From Begonia masoniana (Eukaryota; Streptophyta; Magnoliopsida; Cucurbitales; Begoniaceae): a stretch of DNA of 64,000 bases. The stretch lies in contig CM039509.1 in the NCBI GenBank assembly GCA_022432975.1, forward strand, positions 23,343,432-23,407,431, written 5' to 3'. Shown here one piece after another: positions 40,222-52,999 of this stretch. Position 1 is the first letter of the stretch. Every line of letters begins with the position of its first letter. Position numbers and translations under genes: made by a program. The notes under the pieces were generated by a model. It worked only from the letters and a program-made list of their open reading frames with translations, was not told the DNA's origin and did no database searches.

Positions 40222-43200
40222 CTATCCAAACAGATCAGGATACCTAGTCATCATATCCTGCTGTCGTTCCCACGTAGCCTCTTCCACCTCGTGGTTCCGC
40301 CATAGGACTTTGACCAGGGGAATCTCCTTGTTGCGCAAGACTTTGGTAGAGTACTCCAAAATACGTACTGGCTTCACCTCGTAAGTCAAGGTAGGCTGTA
40401 CCTCGATCTCTGTAGTCTCCACGGCATGAGATGGATCACGTAAACATCTCCGAAGCATAGATACGTGGAACACATCATGAATGCCCTCCATAGAAGCCGG
40501 AAGCTGCAGCCTATACGCCAACTTCCCGATCCTCTTCAGAACAGGAAAGGGCCCCACGTACCGAGGGTTCAGCTTACCCCTCCTTCCAAATCTCGCGACG
40601 CCTTTGAATGGAGAAACCTTCAAATAAACTTTGTCGCCCTCCTCGAACTCTAGCTCCCGCCGTCTCGTGTCGGCATAACTCTTCTGCCGGCTCTGAGCTA
40701 CCTCAATTCGCTGTCGGATAACGGCAATCTTATCTGCCGTTTGCTGTAAGATCTCAGGACCAACGATGCTGGCCTCGCCAACCTCGTCCCAATATAACGG
40801 AGACCTACACTTCCGACCATATAAAGCCTCATACGGAGCCATGCCGATAGTAGCCTGGAAGCTGTTGTTATACGAGAACTCAACCAGAGGTAAATATCGG
40901 CTCCACGAGCCCTGAAACTCCAGCACACACGCTCTGAGCATATCCTCAAGAATCTGGTTCGTCCTCTCTGTCTGACCATCGGTCTGAGGATGAAACGCTG
41001 TGCTGAAATTTAGCTGAGTCCCCATAGCTCGATGTAAACTCTTCCAGAACTTTGACGTGAATCTAGGATCTCTGTCGGAGACAATAGAAACTGGAACTCC
41101 GTGCAATCTAACGATCTCCTGCACATATAGCTCGGCGAGCTGATCCATGGATGATGTCATCTTCACAGCTAAGAAGTGGGCCGACTTTGTCAATCGGTCC
41201 ACAATAACCCATATGCCATCGTGGCCCTTCGTCGTCCTCGGGAGTCCAACAATAAAGTCCATGGAGATCTGCTCCCACTTCCACTCCGGAATCGGCAGTG
41301 GCAATAATGTCCCGGACGGTCTCTGGTGCTCGGCCTTCACCTGCTGATAGACTAAACAGGTCTCAACATACTTGGCCACCTCCCTCTTCATGTTTGGCCA
41401 CCAGAAGTGTTGCCTCAAATCCCGGTACATCTTAGTACTTCCCGGGTGCACTGAATAAGCTGAAGAATGTGCCTCAGTCAAAATATCCTTCTTCAAACTC
41501 TCATCGTTAGGCACGTACCACCTGTGCCTGAATCTCAGAATACCATCTGCAGATAAGTGAAAATCCGACGAGTCATCTAATAACATGCTCGATCGAAGCT
41601 CAATACACTCTGCATCGCTCTGCTGAGCCTCGCGTATACGATCCAGAATGGTCGGCCTGAGAGAAATACTAGTGAGCATGCTGGACAACTTTGCCACTAT
41701 CTCCACGTCGAATCTCTCAATCTCTGACCGCAGCGTAACTGACATCGCTGCTAATGAAGGCTGACTCGCAGAAGGCATTCTACTCAAGGCATCAGCTACC
41801 TTGTTTGCCTTCCCTGGGTGGTACTTGATATCAAAATCATAGTCCTTGACGAACTCAAGCCACCTGCGTTGCCGCATATTCAGTTCCTTCTGCGTAAATA
41901 AGTACTTCAAGCTCTTGTGGTCGGAGAATATCTCGCACTGCTGCCCATATAAGTAATGTCTCCATATCTTCAGTGCGAAGACCACAGCTGCTAACTCGAG
42001 GTCATGCGTAGGGTAGTTCTGCTCATACGGCTTCAGCTGCCGAGAAGCATAAGAAATGACTTTCCCCTCCTGCATCAACACACAACCGAGCCCGACTCCA
42101 GATGCATCGCAGTAAATACTGAACCTGACACCCTCAACTGGTAGCGCCAGAACTGGAGCGGTGGTCAATCTCTGCTTTAACTCTGCAAAACTGTCATCGC
42201 AAGCAGACGACCAAATAAACCTCTCACTCTTCCGAGTTAAGCGTGATAAGGGAAGTGCAATCTTCGAGAATCCCTGAATAAACTTCTGGTAATAATCGGC
42301 CAATCCGAGAAATCCACGCACCTCACGTACGTTCTTCGGCTGTGGCCAATCTCTGACCGCCTGGACTTTGCTCGGATCCACAGAAACTCCGTCCTGTGAT
42401 ACAACATGGCCAAGGAAACTGATCTGATCCAACCAAAATTCGCATTTGGAGAACTTCGGATATAGATAGTGCTCACATAAAGTCCTCAAAACAGTCCTCA
42501 GATGCTCCTCGTGATCTTCCTTTGTCTTAGAATATATCAGAATGTCGTCGATAAAAACCACTACGAACTTATCCAAGTACTCTTTGAAGACACGGTTCAT
42601 CAGATCCATGAACGCTGCAGGAGCATTAGTGAGCCCGAAAGACATAACAAGGAACTCATAATGCCCATACCTCGTTCGGAACGTCGTCTTCGGTATGTCA
42701 TCTCTCCGAACCTTCAGCTGATTGTAACCCGAGCGCAGATCAATCCTGGAAAATACTCGGGCACCCTGTAGCTGATCAAACAAGTCGTCGATCCTGGGCA
42801 GTGGATATCTGTTCTTCACTGTCAACTTGTTCAGCTCCCTATAGTCAATACACATCCTGAGGGTCCCGTCCTTCTTTTTGACAAACAGAACGGGCGCACC
42901 CCAGGGTGAAACGCTGGGTCGAATGAAACCCTTCTCTAATAGCTCATCAAGCTGAGTCCTTAACTCTCTCAACTCAGCTGGTGCAAACCGATACGGGTTT
43001 TTAAACGTTGGCGCGGCGTTCGGATAGACATCTATAGTGAACTCAATCTCCCGGTCAGGCGGTAATCCGGGAAGATCGTCAAGAAATATACCAGAGAACT
43101 CTCTTACAATAGGAATGTCGCTCGGCTGTAATCCGCTGAGCAACTGAATATCGAAAACTGAGGCCAAATAAATAGAGCACGCACCTTTGAACTGCTCTCT

Positions 43201-44685
43201 GACCTCCATAGAATAAGAGATAGGCGATCCGCTAGATCGGTTCATCGCCTGATAAGAAAACTGGGCTCTGTCCGGGGGTCGGAAGGTCACAATCCCGGAG
43301 CGACAATCGATGGTGGCGAAGTGCTGTGCCAGCCAGTCCATCCCCAAAATAAGATCATACTGCTCTATGCTCATAACTATCAACCGAGCATAAAGGGTAA
43401 TACTCCCCACCGAGACGATATTGCCCTGGAGAATACGATCTGAACGCATATGCTCTCCCGAAGGCAGCATCACACTATACTCAACCCCAGCTAACTCAGA
43501 CTTTAGCCCCAATCTAGTCATGCATGCTGTCGATACGAAGGAGTGCGTAGCTCCGGTATCCATCAAAGTAAAAACAGTAGCGCCCATAAGCAAAATAGTA
43601 CCTGCAATCACGGCAGGCTGATCCTCGTCATCAACACTGCCCGGCTCAATAAGTGCGAAGACCCTCGGCGTAACTCTCCGCTGATCTCCACCTAGCTGAT
43701 CTCGGCCCGGGTGTGGACAATCTCTAACAAAATGGCCGACTCCACCACATCTGTAGCACTTATTAGAGCCAACTCGACACTCTCCACTGTGCTCCTTCTG
43801 ACAAAAGGGGCACCATGGCATTTGAGAAGCTCCCTGAATTTGTTTCCCCTTGCCCTGATCATTACCTCCCTCGAGAGGTCTCTTCACACCCCGCTGCTGT
43901 GACTGGGGCGGTGCTCTGGGCTGCCAACCTCGGCTCTGCGTCTGAGGTCGAATCTCGCGAAAGAAGCCCTTAGCTGGCTCCCTCGGTCTAATACAAGTGG
44001 CTCTGGCAGCCTCAATATCCAGAGCTCTGGCTGTAATATCAGAAAAAGGTACATCAATAATACCTGAGACAACCACGTGCATCCGGATCTCCGGATTAAG
44101 TCCCTCCATAAACTGGTGCACCTTCTCCTCATTATCGCTGACAAGGCGAGGTGCGAATCGTGATAAAGACTCAAATCTCCGAATATAATCTGCAACTGAA
44201 CCAGTCTGCTTCAGCTGCATAAACTCGTTCCTCTTGGCCACTCTCACCGTGCGGCTGAAATACTTATCGTAGAATAAAAACTTGAATCGATCCCAAGTCA
44301 TAACTGATACATCCGTGGTGGACTTGATCGAGTCCCACCAGAAACGAGCGTCCAAAGCTAAGTGAAACGTAGCATAAGCGACCCTGCTCCCGTTGGCAAC
44401 CTCGGCGTAACTCAACATGTCCTCCATAACCCTAATCCACTCCTCGGCACGTGTCGGGTCCGATGACTGGCCCTCGAATACTGGAGGCCGAAGGCTTTGA
44501 AACCTCTGCATACCCTGATTACTGGGGACCACCAACTCCTGAGTCCTCTGATTCTCTCGCTGGTTCTCTCGGTTCACTAAGTCCGAAATTTGTTGCGTTT
44601 GCCGGTCCATATGCTGGGACTGGCGGTCTATCAAGTCTGTAAGACGATCCATCGCGTCGTCTCTAGGATCCCTTCCTCGAGTCAT
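40222..44685 (-). CDS. Element D gag-pol polyprotein, 1487 aa, uninterrupted
   Basis: The single frame from ATG 44685 to TAG at 40222 encodes all Tekay-type domains. Gag is at about residues 75-225 ([37 protein letters not shown]). A CxxCx3Hx3C cluster (C292, C295, H299, C303) precedes the CCHC knuckle C310-C323. The protease D376 is in [12 protein letters not shown] spans about 545-760 with [11 protein letters not shown] and FIDDILIYS (D713, D714). RNase H has D860, E897, D922 and D965. Integrase has H1073, H1080, C1110 and then Tyr1113 where relatives have Cys, so the zinc site is one ligand short; D1143, D1204 and E1240 are present. The chromodomain-like tail ends at 1487. Length is usual for the family. 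RT also reads SGYNQLK where relatives have SGYYQLK. Confidence 0.96.
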   Translation of the reverse strand: MTRGRDPRDDAMDRLTDLIDRQSQHMDRQTQQISDLVNRENQRENQRTQELVVPSNQGMQRFQSLRPPVFEGQSSDPTRAEEWIRVMEDMLSYAEVANGSRVAYATFHLALDARFWWDSIKSTTDVSVMTWDRFKFLFYDKYFSRTVRVAKRNEFMQLKQTGSVADYIRRFESLSRFAPRLVSDNEEKVHQFMEGLNPEIRMHVVVSGIIDVPFSDITARALDIEAARATCIRPREPAKGFFREIRPQTQSRGWQPRAPPQSQQRGVKRPLEGGNDQGKGKQIQGASQMPWCPFCQKEHSGECRVGSNKCYRCGGVGHFVRDCPHPGRDQLGGDQRRVTPRVFALIEPGSVDDEDQPAVIAGTILLMGATVFTLMDTGATHSFVSTACMTRLGLKSELAGVEYSVMLPSGEHMRSDRILQGNIVSVGSITLYARLIVMSIEQYDLILGMDWLAQHFATIDCRSGIVTFRPPDRAQFSYQAMNRSSGSPISYSMEVREQFKGACSIYLASVFDIQLLSGLQPSDIPIVREFSGIFLDDLPGLPPDREIEFTIDVYPNAAPTFKNPYRFAPAELRELRTQLDELLEKGFIRPSVSPWGAPVLFVKKKDGTLRMCIDYRELNKLTVKNRYPLPRIDDLFDQLQGARVFSRIDLRSGYNQLKVRRDDIPKTTFRTRYGHYEFLVMSFGLTNAPAAFMDLMNRVFKEYLDKFVVVFIDDILIYSKTKEDHEEHLRTVLRTLCEHYLYPKFSKCEFWLDQISFLGHVVSQDGVSVDPSKVQAVRDWPQPKNVREVRGFLGLADYYQKFIQGFSKIALPLSRLTRKSERFIWSSACDDSFAELKQRLTTAPVLALPVEGVRFSIYCDASGVGLGCVLMQEGKVISYASRQLKPYEQNYPTHDLELAAVVFALKIWRHYLYGQQCEIFSDHKSLKYLFTQKELNMRQRRWLEFVKDYDFDIKYHPGKANKVADALSRMPSASQPSLAAMSVTLRSEIERFDVEIVAKLSSMLTSISLRPTILDRIREAQQSDAECIELRSSMLLDDSSDFHLSADGILRFRHRWYVPNDESLKKDILTEAHSSAYSVHPGSTKMYRDLRQHFWWPNMKREVAKYVETCLVYQQVKAEHQRPSGTLLPLPIPEWKWEQISMDFIVGLPRTTKGHDGIWVIVDRLTKSAHFLAVKMTSSMDQLAELYVQEIVRLHGVPVSIVSDRDPRFTSKFWKSLHRAMGTQLNFSTAFHPQTDGQTERTNQILEDMLRACVLEFQGSWSRYLPLVEFSYNNSFQATIGMAPYEALYGRKCRSPLYWDEVGEASIVGPEILQQTADKIAVIRQRIEVAQSRQKSYADTRRRELEFEEGDKVYLKVSPFKGVARFGRRGKLNPRYVGPFPVLKRIGKLAYRLQLPASMEGIHDVFHVSMLRRCLRDPSHAVETTEIEVQPTLTYEVKPVRILEYSTKVLRNKEIPLVKVLWRNHEVEEATWERQQDMMTRYPDLFG

Positions 44686-44833
44686 AGTGTATAAAACTCC
44701 TATAAAATTTAAAACAAATAATCTCTAAGAAATAAAATCAAAGAAATCTATAAACAGACTTACAGTTGATGAAGGATGTCCGCGTAGTGGCTGTGCAGTC
44801 GAGCAGTCTACAGAATCGGATTTAAAACCCGGG

Positions 44834-44846
44834 GGCTCTGATACCA
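44834..44846 (-). other. Element D primer-binding site
   Basis: The minus strand reads TGGTATCAGAGCC, exactly the initiator-Met tRNA complement, 4 nt from the LTR end at 44851. Confidence 0.95.
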
Positions 44847-44850
44847 TAAC

Positions 44851-47401
44851 TGTAACACCCCTAATACTGTACCCGTATTTCCCGTATATATATTTTTTTT
44901 TAACTTATTACTTTTCTATTCTTTAAATAAAACTTAATGCATAATCTAAACTGAGGTTGAAATCGAAACTGAAATCAAAATTTAAACCGAACCTTAAAAG
45001 CATTTAAAACAAACCTTTAATAAATAATTTAAAACTTAAAAACATTTAAAAGAAAATTTTAAACAATTAAAGAAGTGGGAGGGCAGAATTGGAACTCTGC
45101 CCTCGGAATGGAGGAGGCGACCGATCTCTGCTTTGCAGCAGAGATCGATCGCTGCAATGCATTATAGCAGCAGCGATCGATCTCTGCTGCAGAGCAGAGA
45201 TCGATCGCTGCTAGCTAGGCAGCGATTCCCTTCATTCCCTTCAAACTAGCGGCGATCGATCTCTGCTCTGCAGCAGAGATCGATCGCTGCAAGCATACAG
45301 CGATGGCCCCCTTCAGACTTCAAACCTGCGACACTTCACACTTCTTCATGCCTTCCTTCAATCACTCACAGCATCATACACTGCTCTCTGGAATCCGATT
45401 TCATGAGAGCAAAACATTGCTTTCTTTACACCAGCTATCACTGTAAACTCACAACTTAAACCTAAACTCCACCATTTAAAACGTATTCTAACTCTAACGA
45501 TTCGCGTCGGACTTTGCGAAGTCCAACAGCGTGGATAGCTCTATAAATCGGGCTATCCGTAACAACCTAAAACATTTCAAAACATTATCAATATACGGTT
45601 TATAAAATAGATTTCCAAAACATTCAAAACGTCAAAATAACCTATCGACTACCAGACCAAGCATCCTAATATGATCTATACAGTTATTATCAATCCAAAA
45701 TATTCAGAAGACCCCCAAAACCTTTACATAAACCCACCACGGGTCAAAACGCGCCTCGACTGCTCAGCGCACTCCCACGGCCATCATCCATCAGCTGCTC
45801 CTACGTCCGGAGGAGGAATATCATCCTCACCTGGGTCAACGTAACCTAGAATGTCTTCTACACCATACAGACACATATGAGATATGGAAATCTCAGTAAG
45901 CTACGTAAATGCAGATGCATGCGTGTCGTGCATATGAAGTTCAGAAAACATGCTCATCAGACATATCAGGTCATTTCATACATATTGCCACCGAGATATC
46001 AGCCCACTAAATGGAAAGGATACATTCCGCGGTCGAACTACCACTTTCCACTTAGATGGGGGGGGGTACATGCTCACAAACCCTACAGCCATGCCTGAGC
46101 CCCATCCCGCGTGACCTTTCAGATACAGATTACGTATTTTCGTTCATTATTCATTTCATTGAAAACTCGTGCAGAAACCCATTTTTTATGCCATTTTGAA
46201 ACACGTGATGCATGAACAGTTCATATCAGCGGAAAGTAAACAAACAGTTCATATCGGCAGATAATATAACATAACCTATAAACAACTAACCTAACTACCC
46301 AACCTAAACAACGTAAAACAAGGAACCCTCAAGGATCCTTGATACGACGACGAGGTATGGTGTAGACCTTTGGGTCAAGCAAGTCACGAGAACTTACCTC
46401 GAGCGCGCTGGATCTCAAGCTTCGTCCACGGGAGTCGTGTGTCTGAGAAAAAACACGACATTCGCAATTAAAACCAATTTAAACTATTAACGTCCAAATT
46501 TCAAACTTTAACTAAAGAATTATCCTAAATTCTTCACTTAGCTAATTAAAGCATTTCGAACGTTAATTATAGCTCGATAATCCAAATTCTCAAATAACGA
46601 GTTTTTCTCTAAAAACCCGAAATTTAACCAATTTATAACTTTTTCGCAAATTGATTTTCTTCGTCCAATAACGTCCAATACGTTCAATATATACCTAATC
46701 ACGGCTAACCTATTAATTACGAAGCCTAAATCGCATTTTTAACGAAAACCCTAATCGAAACCCTAACCCTAAATCGAACCGAAACTCGAATTAAACACTC
46801 GAAAACTAAAGCTACATACCGAGGGTAGTGAGAGAGGAAGAAACCGTGAAGGACGGAGGAGAAACGGAGGTCGGACGGAGGTCGGAATGGTGGAGCTCAC
46901 CGGCGGCCGAGAGAAGAAATCTTCTCTGTTTGTGAGTTCCAGAGAGAAAAGAGAGAAAAGAGAGAAGTGAGGGAAAAGGAGGGAATTTTGTGTTATTTAT
47001 AAAATTGATTTTACAATTTACCGTTTTGCCCTTCTTTGATTTTTATATTGATTTCGTTCTTCGGTTCGTTAATCGTCTAGCCATTCGACTACTCCATACA
47101 TCCTTACTTTACCAATAAGTCCATTTAATTATTTGGGATTTAACAAAACTGTCCGTTCGCAATTTGGACCTCGTTTGCTATTTTTACGAGAATGTCTTTT
47201 ACTTTATGATAATAGTAATTACTCGGAATATAGCGTCACTATTCTGAAAATTCCCAGAATTTCCTTAAAATTCTAATTAATCGCTAGGATCGTAATGACG
47301 CTTTCTTTTCGTAAATCGGACCTGATTTGACATAATTACAAAAATGCCAATAACAATATAATAATAATATAATAAAAGGTCCGTACAAACCAGATATTAC
47401 A
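44851..47401 (-). repeat. Element D 5' LTR, complete
   Basis: The LTR is 2551 bp, plus-strand ends TGTAACACCCCTAAT and CCAGATATTACA. It carries the leader intron (45858-46397), in which one side of the acceptor region reads CTTCTAC where the 3' LTR has CACCTAC. It also carries the 42-bp palindrome (45170-45211) and the TATA-like box. The hairpin intact at 38167-38194 is damaged here (TTTCATGAGAGC). Confidence 0.95.
45858..46397 (-). other. Candidate leader intron 2 of LTR D (5' LTR copy)
   Basis: Same donor, HP1 GACC-CAAA-GGTC and HP2 as the 3' LTR copy. Next to the acceptor, substitutions change GGTGTAG|GTGAC to GGTGTAG|AAGAC, so the AG is kept but one pairing position is altered. Confidence 0.6.
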
Positions 47402-49606
47402 CCTTCCCTCTTTGCTTTCTCTCTTCCAGGCGACTAAAACAAAGTACCAAACCTTGTTTCTTCTGCATTCTTCTGTTTCCTTCAGCAAAAGGTAAGCATC
47501 TACTCATGCTAACAAGTTTGGACAAGTTTAATGTGGGTTTTTACCAAAGTTTAGGGTTATGGTATTTAGAGAAAAACTCACTGTCTTTGGATGAAAACAC
47601 ATTGGTGTGTTTTCTAAAGATTTAAAACGTGTTGCTGCTGATTCTTCTAACTTATTAGTTAGCATTTGCAGCATTGTTTATTTCTCTATGTGCTTGTTAC
47701 AGATCTGTGCATTTCCGAGACTTTCTAGCCAACTGCATCGCGAATAACAGGTAAGTTCATAACCGTAGGTTTGCCCTTAAGGCCCTACATCACGGAGGTA
47801 CTAGGTGTTTCATTTCTGTTGGGTTGTTTTTGGTAGAAACGTTATAGTTTATGTTCTGAGTTGTCTGTGTTCTGCTTCACAGTATGTTCTGTTATTTCTG
47901 TCGTCTGCTATTGTAAGTTCAGGCACTGAAAATGTTCATGCAAAACCGATTTCTGTACACTGTTTGAAACTAAACAAGATAAAATCTGACTGAAATGTAT
48001 CGGTTAAGTGTGGGACGGGGACTGGCCCCCAGATCTGTTTCTGTACTGTACCGTATAACTGTTGTGCCTGATAGTGCACCCATTGTTCGCCAGTTCCCCT
48101 ACAAGCCCCACTTATACCCCACTGCCACTGAAACGTAATGTACTGTACTGTCACTGAATTTCTGAAAAACCGCATGCATAGCACATACATCACTGCATTT
48201 TATATGTTCTTACTAAGCTTTAGGCTCATAGATGAACTCTCTGATGTAGGTACTGAACCCGAAAATGAGGACTTTGTGCCTCAGTCTGATGACTAGGTGG
48301 CTGGTGGCTCGAGCTCTCGGGGGTGGCTGCTGCAGTCAGACATATTTCTGTCCCGAGATTTAAGTTTTTAAAGTGATGTACAAGTCTGTGAAACTTTACT
48401 GAGATTCTGCTGTTTTGTTTTTAAACTTCAGCTGTCGTTCTGTGTTTGTTTTAAAAACTTCTGTTTTGGGAAATTCTGTAATTATAAGTTAAGTTCTGTA
48501 CTGTCTCTGAGATTTTGAAACAATGTATAGATTCTGTGTCAATGTTTAAAACCGCTGTATTTGACAGTTAAGTTTATATTCTAAAGTATTCTGGAATTGT
48601 TTGAGATATTTTCTGTTAATATGTGCATGGATGATTTCTGGTTTTGGAACTATCCATGCAATTTGTTCCTTTAAATCTGTCAATTGTAAAGTATGTTGTA
48701 CAATCTTGTTTAGAATCGGGTATTGAAAGTCTACAATTTTCATGCCTACTGTTGTGCTGTATTTGACAGTTGGATTATGTTCTGAAGTATTCTGAAATAG
48801 TTTGGAATATTTCCTGTTAGCCTATGCATGGATGGTTTCTGGTTTTAGAGTTGTCCATGCAGCTGGATTTTCTTAAGTTACTGTCGTGTTTTCAGACATG
48901 TTCAAAATCATGTATTTTTAATCGATTTTGAGGTTTAAAACTATGTCTTCCGATTGCACTGTTCACATCCACCGATTTCTTTGTTCACCTTGTTGTAGTT
49001 TACATCCACCGATCACTGTTCAATTTTGTCTTATTATATCCACCGATTGCACTGTTCACATCCACTGATTTCTTTGTTCACCTTGTTATAGTTTACATCA
49101 ACCGATCACTGTGCACTTTTGTCTTATTATATCTACCGATTGCACTGTTCACATCCACCAATTTCTTTGTTCACCTTGTTGTAGTTTACATCCACCGATC
49201 ACTGTTCACTTTTGTCTTATTATATCCACTGATTGCACTGTTCACATCCACCGATTGCTTGTTCACCTTGTTGTAGTTTACATCCTCCGATCACTGTTCA
49301 CTTTTGTCTTATTATATCCACCGATTTCACTGTTCACGTCCACCGATTGCACTGTTTCATTTCTCCTTGCTTCCAGTCTTCCTGCTCTCCTTCTGCCATT
49401 CATTCTGTAGTCTAGTTTTTAACTGCTTCTTTTTCTCTGTTTTGATTCCAAATCCCGAAAATGTTTTCCTTCTCTGTTATGCTTTAAGGTTTTACTCTTA
49501 AAAGTTCAGTCTGTTTTCTGTCTGCTTATAAAAAAAAAATAGTTCCCGTTTTGAAATATCTCGGAGTGATGGCTTCTCGTCCCCGATCGGGTCGGGGGCT
49601 GTCACA
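47402..49606 (+). repeat. Element B 3' LTR, second part
   Basis: Continues the B LTR from CCTTCCCTCTTTGCTTTC to GGGGGCTGTCACA. The first roughly 260 bp are missing at the D/gap junction. Here intron 1's acceptor is intact (GTTACAG ending 47702) and intron 2 spans 47751-48249, but HP1 has one mismatch (TTGCCC for TGGCCC) and HP2 one (TAAGC for TGAGC). The minisatellite is at about 48950-49350. Confidence 0.93.
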
Positions 49607-49940
49607 CGATCTTCCTAAGCCACCCTTCAGCAATAACCGGGTCAGACGACTGACCATCAAATGTGGGTGGTCGTAGCCTCATGAATCTATCCCCCGAATG
49701 TTCATTGCTAGAACTCGAGTTGGCATTTCCCTGCACCTCTTGGTTTAACAGCACTCCTAACTGATCGGACTGCTGACGCACTAGGTCTGTTTGCTGACGC
49801 ACCAAATCTGTCAGCTGCCTAATCACGCTAGAATCTTCTCCACGTCCTAGGTTCAGTATCTCTCTTGGTACTCTTGGTCTTCTTGGTCGCCTAGACATTT
49901 TACTAAATTCCTGCATAGGGTTAACTACTCTCATAAACAT
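49607..49940 (-). pseudogene. Element C gag, N-terminal part beyond the B insertion
   Basis: Begins at ATG 49940 or, more likely, at the Met before SRRPRRPRVPRE. It has a repeated LTDLVRQQ motif (likely coiled coil), then SGDRFMRLRPPTFDGQSSDP and AEGWLRKI, the usual gag start. The frame ends at the B insertion. Joined to 28386 it would continue into the WW region, although that part is shifted. Confidence 0.88.
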
Positions 49941-50037
49941 CTAATAACTAAGGTTAACATAAACACTTACAGTTGTTGGAGTACTCCCATGCGCCGACTG
50001 GCACTGATGAGTAATCTTTTGAATGGTTTAACTAAAT

Positions 50038-50053
50038 GTCTCTGATAACAAAC
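50038..50053 (-). other. Element C primer-binding site
   Basis: The minus strand next to the LTR reads TTTGTTATCAGAGAC, related to TGGTATCAGAGCC with GG to TT-type changes at its start. The position directly inside the LTR end supports the call more than the match. Confidence 0.65.
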
Positions 50054-52428
50054 TGTAACGGCCCGATTTTTCTAAACTCAGTTCGTTACTCATAAACCAG
50101 AACACAACTAGGAAATTTTGGTCCAAATTTAAAACTTCGCTCGAAAGTCAAATTTGAACGTTTTTTAAAAACACAAAAAAACTTGCAGCGGAAAATCTTT
50201 GAGCAAAGCAAAATTAAGCAAAACTATAAAACAATGTTCGAATAATCAGTTAAAATATTGAGAATTAATTCGGACAAAAGAGACGAAATCTTAAGCGTAA
50301 AATACTCAAAATTCGTAAAAAGTCAAACGCATTTGCCGCTAAACAAGGTCAAAGAAAAAGGGCAGAAATAAAACTGAAGGCTTCCACCGATGACGTCAGC
50401 CGGAGGAATCATTCTTCCAACTTCAGCCGATCGCAAAACAACAAGTTTTGCTACTCGCATCTACCGATGACGTCAGCAGGATGAATCATCCATCCAGCCT
50501 CAGCCGATCACAAAACGACAAATACACTTACTCACATCTTCCGGTAGATAAAATACTCGACATCATCCGGTTACAAAACGACAAAAGACTTTTACCTTCA
50601 TCATCCGATGGATAAATTACTCGACATCATCCGGTTACAAAATGACAAAAGACTTTTACCTTCATCATCCGATGGATAAAATACTCGACATCATCTGGTT
50701 ACAAAACAACAAATTTTCTACTTATATCTTCTGATGGCTTCCACTGAATACACCATCCGATGACTTTACTGAAGACATCTTCCGATAGACAACAGAGCAA
50801 CAACTCTACATCTGCCGATAGACATCATCTACCGATAGATCAAAAATACTCAACGAAAACAGCATTGCAACAATTTTGCTCTAACAAAGAAAACTCCGAC
50901 TACCAAAAGGACTTGAGCAATTTACTAAAATTCGTTCAAAACCACTTAAATTCAGACACTACTCCAACATTGGGTAAAAACCACTATTAACACCAACAGA
51001 GTATAATTGTCTGGAAGAAAATCTCAAAATGAATTCAGAAACATTAAAACTACTACTGTCATAAAACTCAACAAATTTAAATTGATTCATTGTCCATTAA
51101 ACCTTCACAACTACTGACAACAGTTAAGCCGCCTCATCAGAACACCAAGTCGAGACTTGGGTGTGCTCCTCCAACCTGTCTAAACCTCATTATGCTCAAG
51201 AAAAATACCTTCAGAAGCTTCTTCACCTACATCACAAAACTCATCTATTAGCCTAATGCTAAGTAAGCAAAGCGATAATGAAATGAAATGCTGAAGCAAA
51301 ATTCCTAGACATGTAGTTTCTACTTTTACATCTCTGTCGCATATGCATTCATTCGCTGATCTGATCCCTCAATTCCATTGGGAGTGGGATCAGCTCTCCC
51401 AAAGTTATAAATCCTCTTCATCAGTTAAGGGGCGGATTAGTTCCCTTAATAGCTATAATGATCCTATATTCCACTTGGGAAGTGGATCAATCTTCCCAAA
51501 GTTATAAATCCCTTCATAAGTTAAGGGATGGATTAGTTCCCTTAATGACTTGTCTGTTGCAATCATTACATTCCTTACCATGCCAATACATGAAAATTTA
51601 TTTTCGTATTCTTTCAAAAACATGATGCATGACATACAGAAAATATTCAAGCACACACACACAACCTACTGTTTTGTGATGTAGACCCGAAGGCACATGC
51701 ATACTTTACTTACCTGGTGTGATGACCCCAACCCCGTAGGGCCGCCACGGACTTGCTGTGACATAACTATTACCTAAGCCCTCGTATTTCTCATAAACTT
51801 TTTCATTTTTACTTAACACTTTAAAGAAAACGGATCTAGACAATTGACCCACCTCTAACAACCTTTAGGGACTAACTTTGACTTAAACATTAAACATTTG
51901 AGCGTAAAATATTTCGACTTTTAAAACATTTAAAACTAGACTAAAACCATTAATAACTTAAAACAAATAAAACATTTAAGACAATTAAAGTAAGATCAAT
52001 TAAAACACGACACTAATATAACCTATACTCAAGAAAACAAACTGCGTGGATCGCTCTAAAAATCGAGCAAATCCTTACCTGTTTTAAAATAACCAAACAG
52101 TTCAAAATACCCAAACAGTTCCAGTAAAATTCTAAAATTTAAACTCCACATTCTAAACAATCTACTACTACTACATATACATCAAAACTCGACTGTTCAT
52201 ACATTTTTCTATCAAAACCTCTAATCTACATACTTAAACACTTTGATACTTTCACAAATTAAACCTACACGTAGACCTACTAACCAACAAAACTAACTCA
52301 CATCATTCGACATACATCATTCAAGCCATCGGATCATCAAGCCAAAACACACCCCGTCGCCACGAGCACCACCCATCGACCACCTATTCCTTGTCATCAT
52401 GAGGAACTCTCACCTTCACACCTGTCAC

Positions 52429-52999
52429 CTACATCATACAACATAAACAGTAAGCCTAATGCTTAGTAAGAGAATGCTCTATGGATGACATATGCCTGAA
52501 TGCGTGACTTTTCATAAAACATGTTTATTTCGTTTCGTTTTGTTAAACCATTTTCTTGCCTCGTGAAAGTCGTAACTTGCCCCGTGGTAACATTCATAAC
52601 TTGCCCCGTGGAAACATTCATAACTTGCCCCGTGATAACATTCATAACTTGCCCCGTGATAACATTCATAACTTGCCCCGTGATAACATTCATCATTCAG
52701 AATTCATGATCGTTCTTTAATTCGACGTTTTCATAAAACATGCTCGTAAATAGTTCGTATGCACCTTTTATAAAACATGATGCATGAGGAGTTCACATAT
52801 GACATATCATCGAACAATTCATAAACATACATAGACATGCTTTAATCACTACGAACCTATCAAACAACTATTAACTAATAACCTAGGCTACCCGACACTT
52901 CAAGATCCCACAATCAGAAAATCATCATCAAAACAAAAAAAAAAACTAACGTTGACACGATGTAGGGCCTTAAGGGCCGGAAACCTAACATCCACTTAC
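52429..52999 (-). other. Candidate leader intron 2 of LTR G
   Basis: Minus strand: donor CCAG|GTAAGT at 52999; HP1 GGCC-CTTAA-GGCC (52966-52978); HP2 TAAGC-ATTAG-GCTTA (52451-52465); acceptor GATGTAG|GT at 52429. CCTACATCGTGT can pair with the acceptor stretch around GTATGATGTAGG, 12 positions including G-U pairs. Confidence 0.6.
52564..52692. repeat. 24-bp tandem repeat in LTR G
   Basis: Five to six copies of CATAACTTGCCCCGTGATAA plus CATT. Unlike the other minisatellites here it lies inside the candidate leader intron. Confidence 0.95.

Larger units (their letters stand above)
37829..47401 (-). mobile_element. Element D: Ty3/gypsy Tekay-type retrotransposon with intact gag-pol frame, left end lost
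   Basis: Order on the minus strand: 5' LTR (44851-47401), primer site, gag-pol (44685-40222), purine tract (complement of CTCCCCTCCTTATTC), 3' LTR (37829-40181, distal about 190 bp missing). It inserted into B's 3' LTR: the right flank CCTTCCCTCTTTGC continues the B LTR at the point after 28650 in the 5' copy. The two LTRs differ by only about ten substitutions by eye plus homopolymer length changes, so D is probably the youngest large insertion here. Confidence 0.93.
28387..49606 (+). mobile_element. Element B: Ty3/gypsy Tekay-type retrotransposon, TSD CGATC, split by F and D
   Basis: B begins TGTAGCACCCGAC at 28387 and ends GGGGGCTGTCACA at 49606, with CGATC on both sides (28382-28386, 49607-49611). 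It inserted into gag of C. Order: 5' LTR, primer site, gag-pro-RT-RNase H, solo LTR F, rest of RNase H and integrase until the gap at 37101, then, past element D, the second part of the 3' LTR (47402-49606). The start of the 3' LTR and the integrase C-terminus were lost at the gap. Confidence 0.93.
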
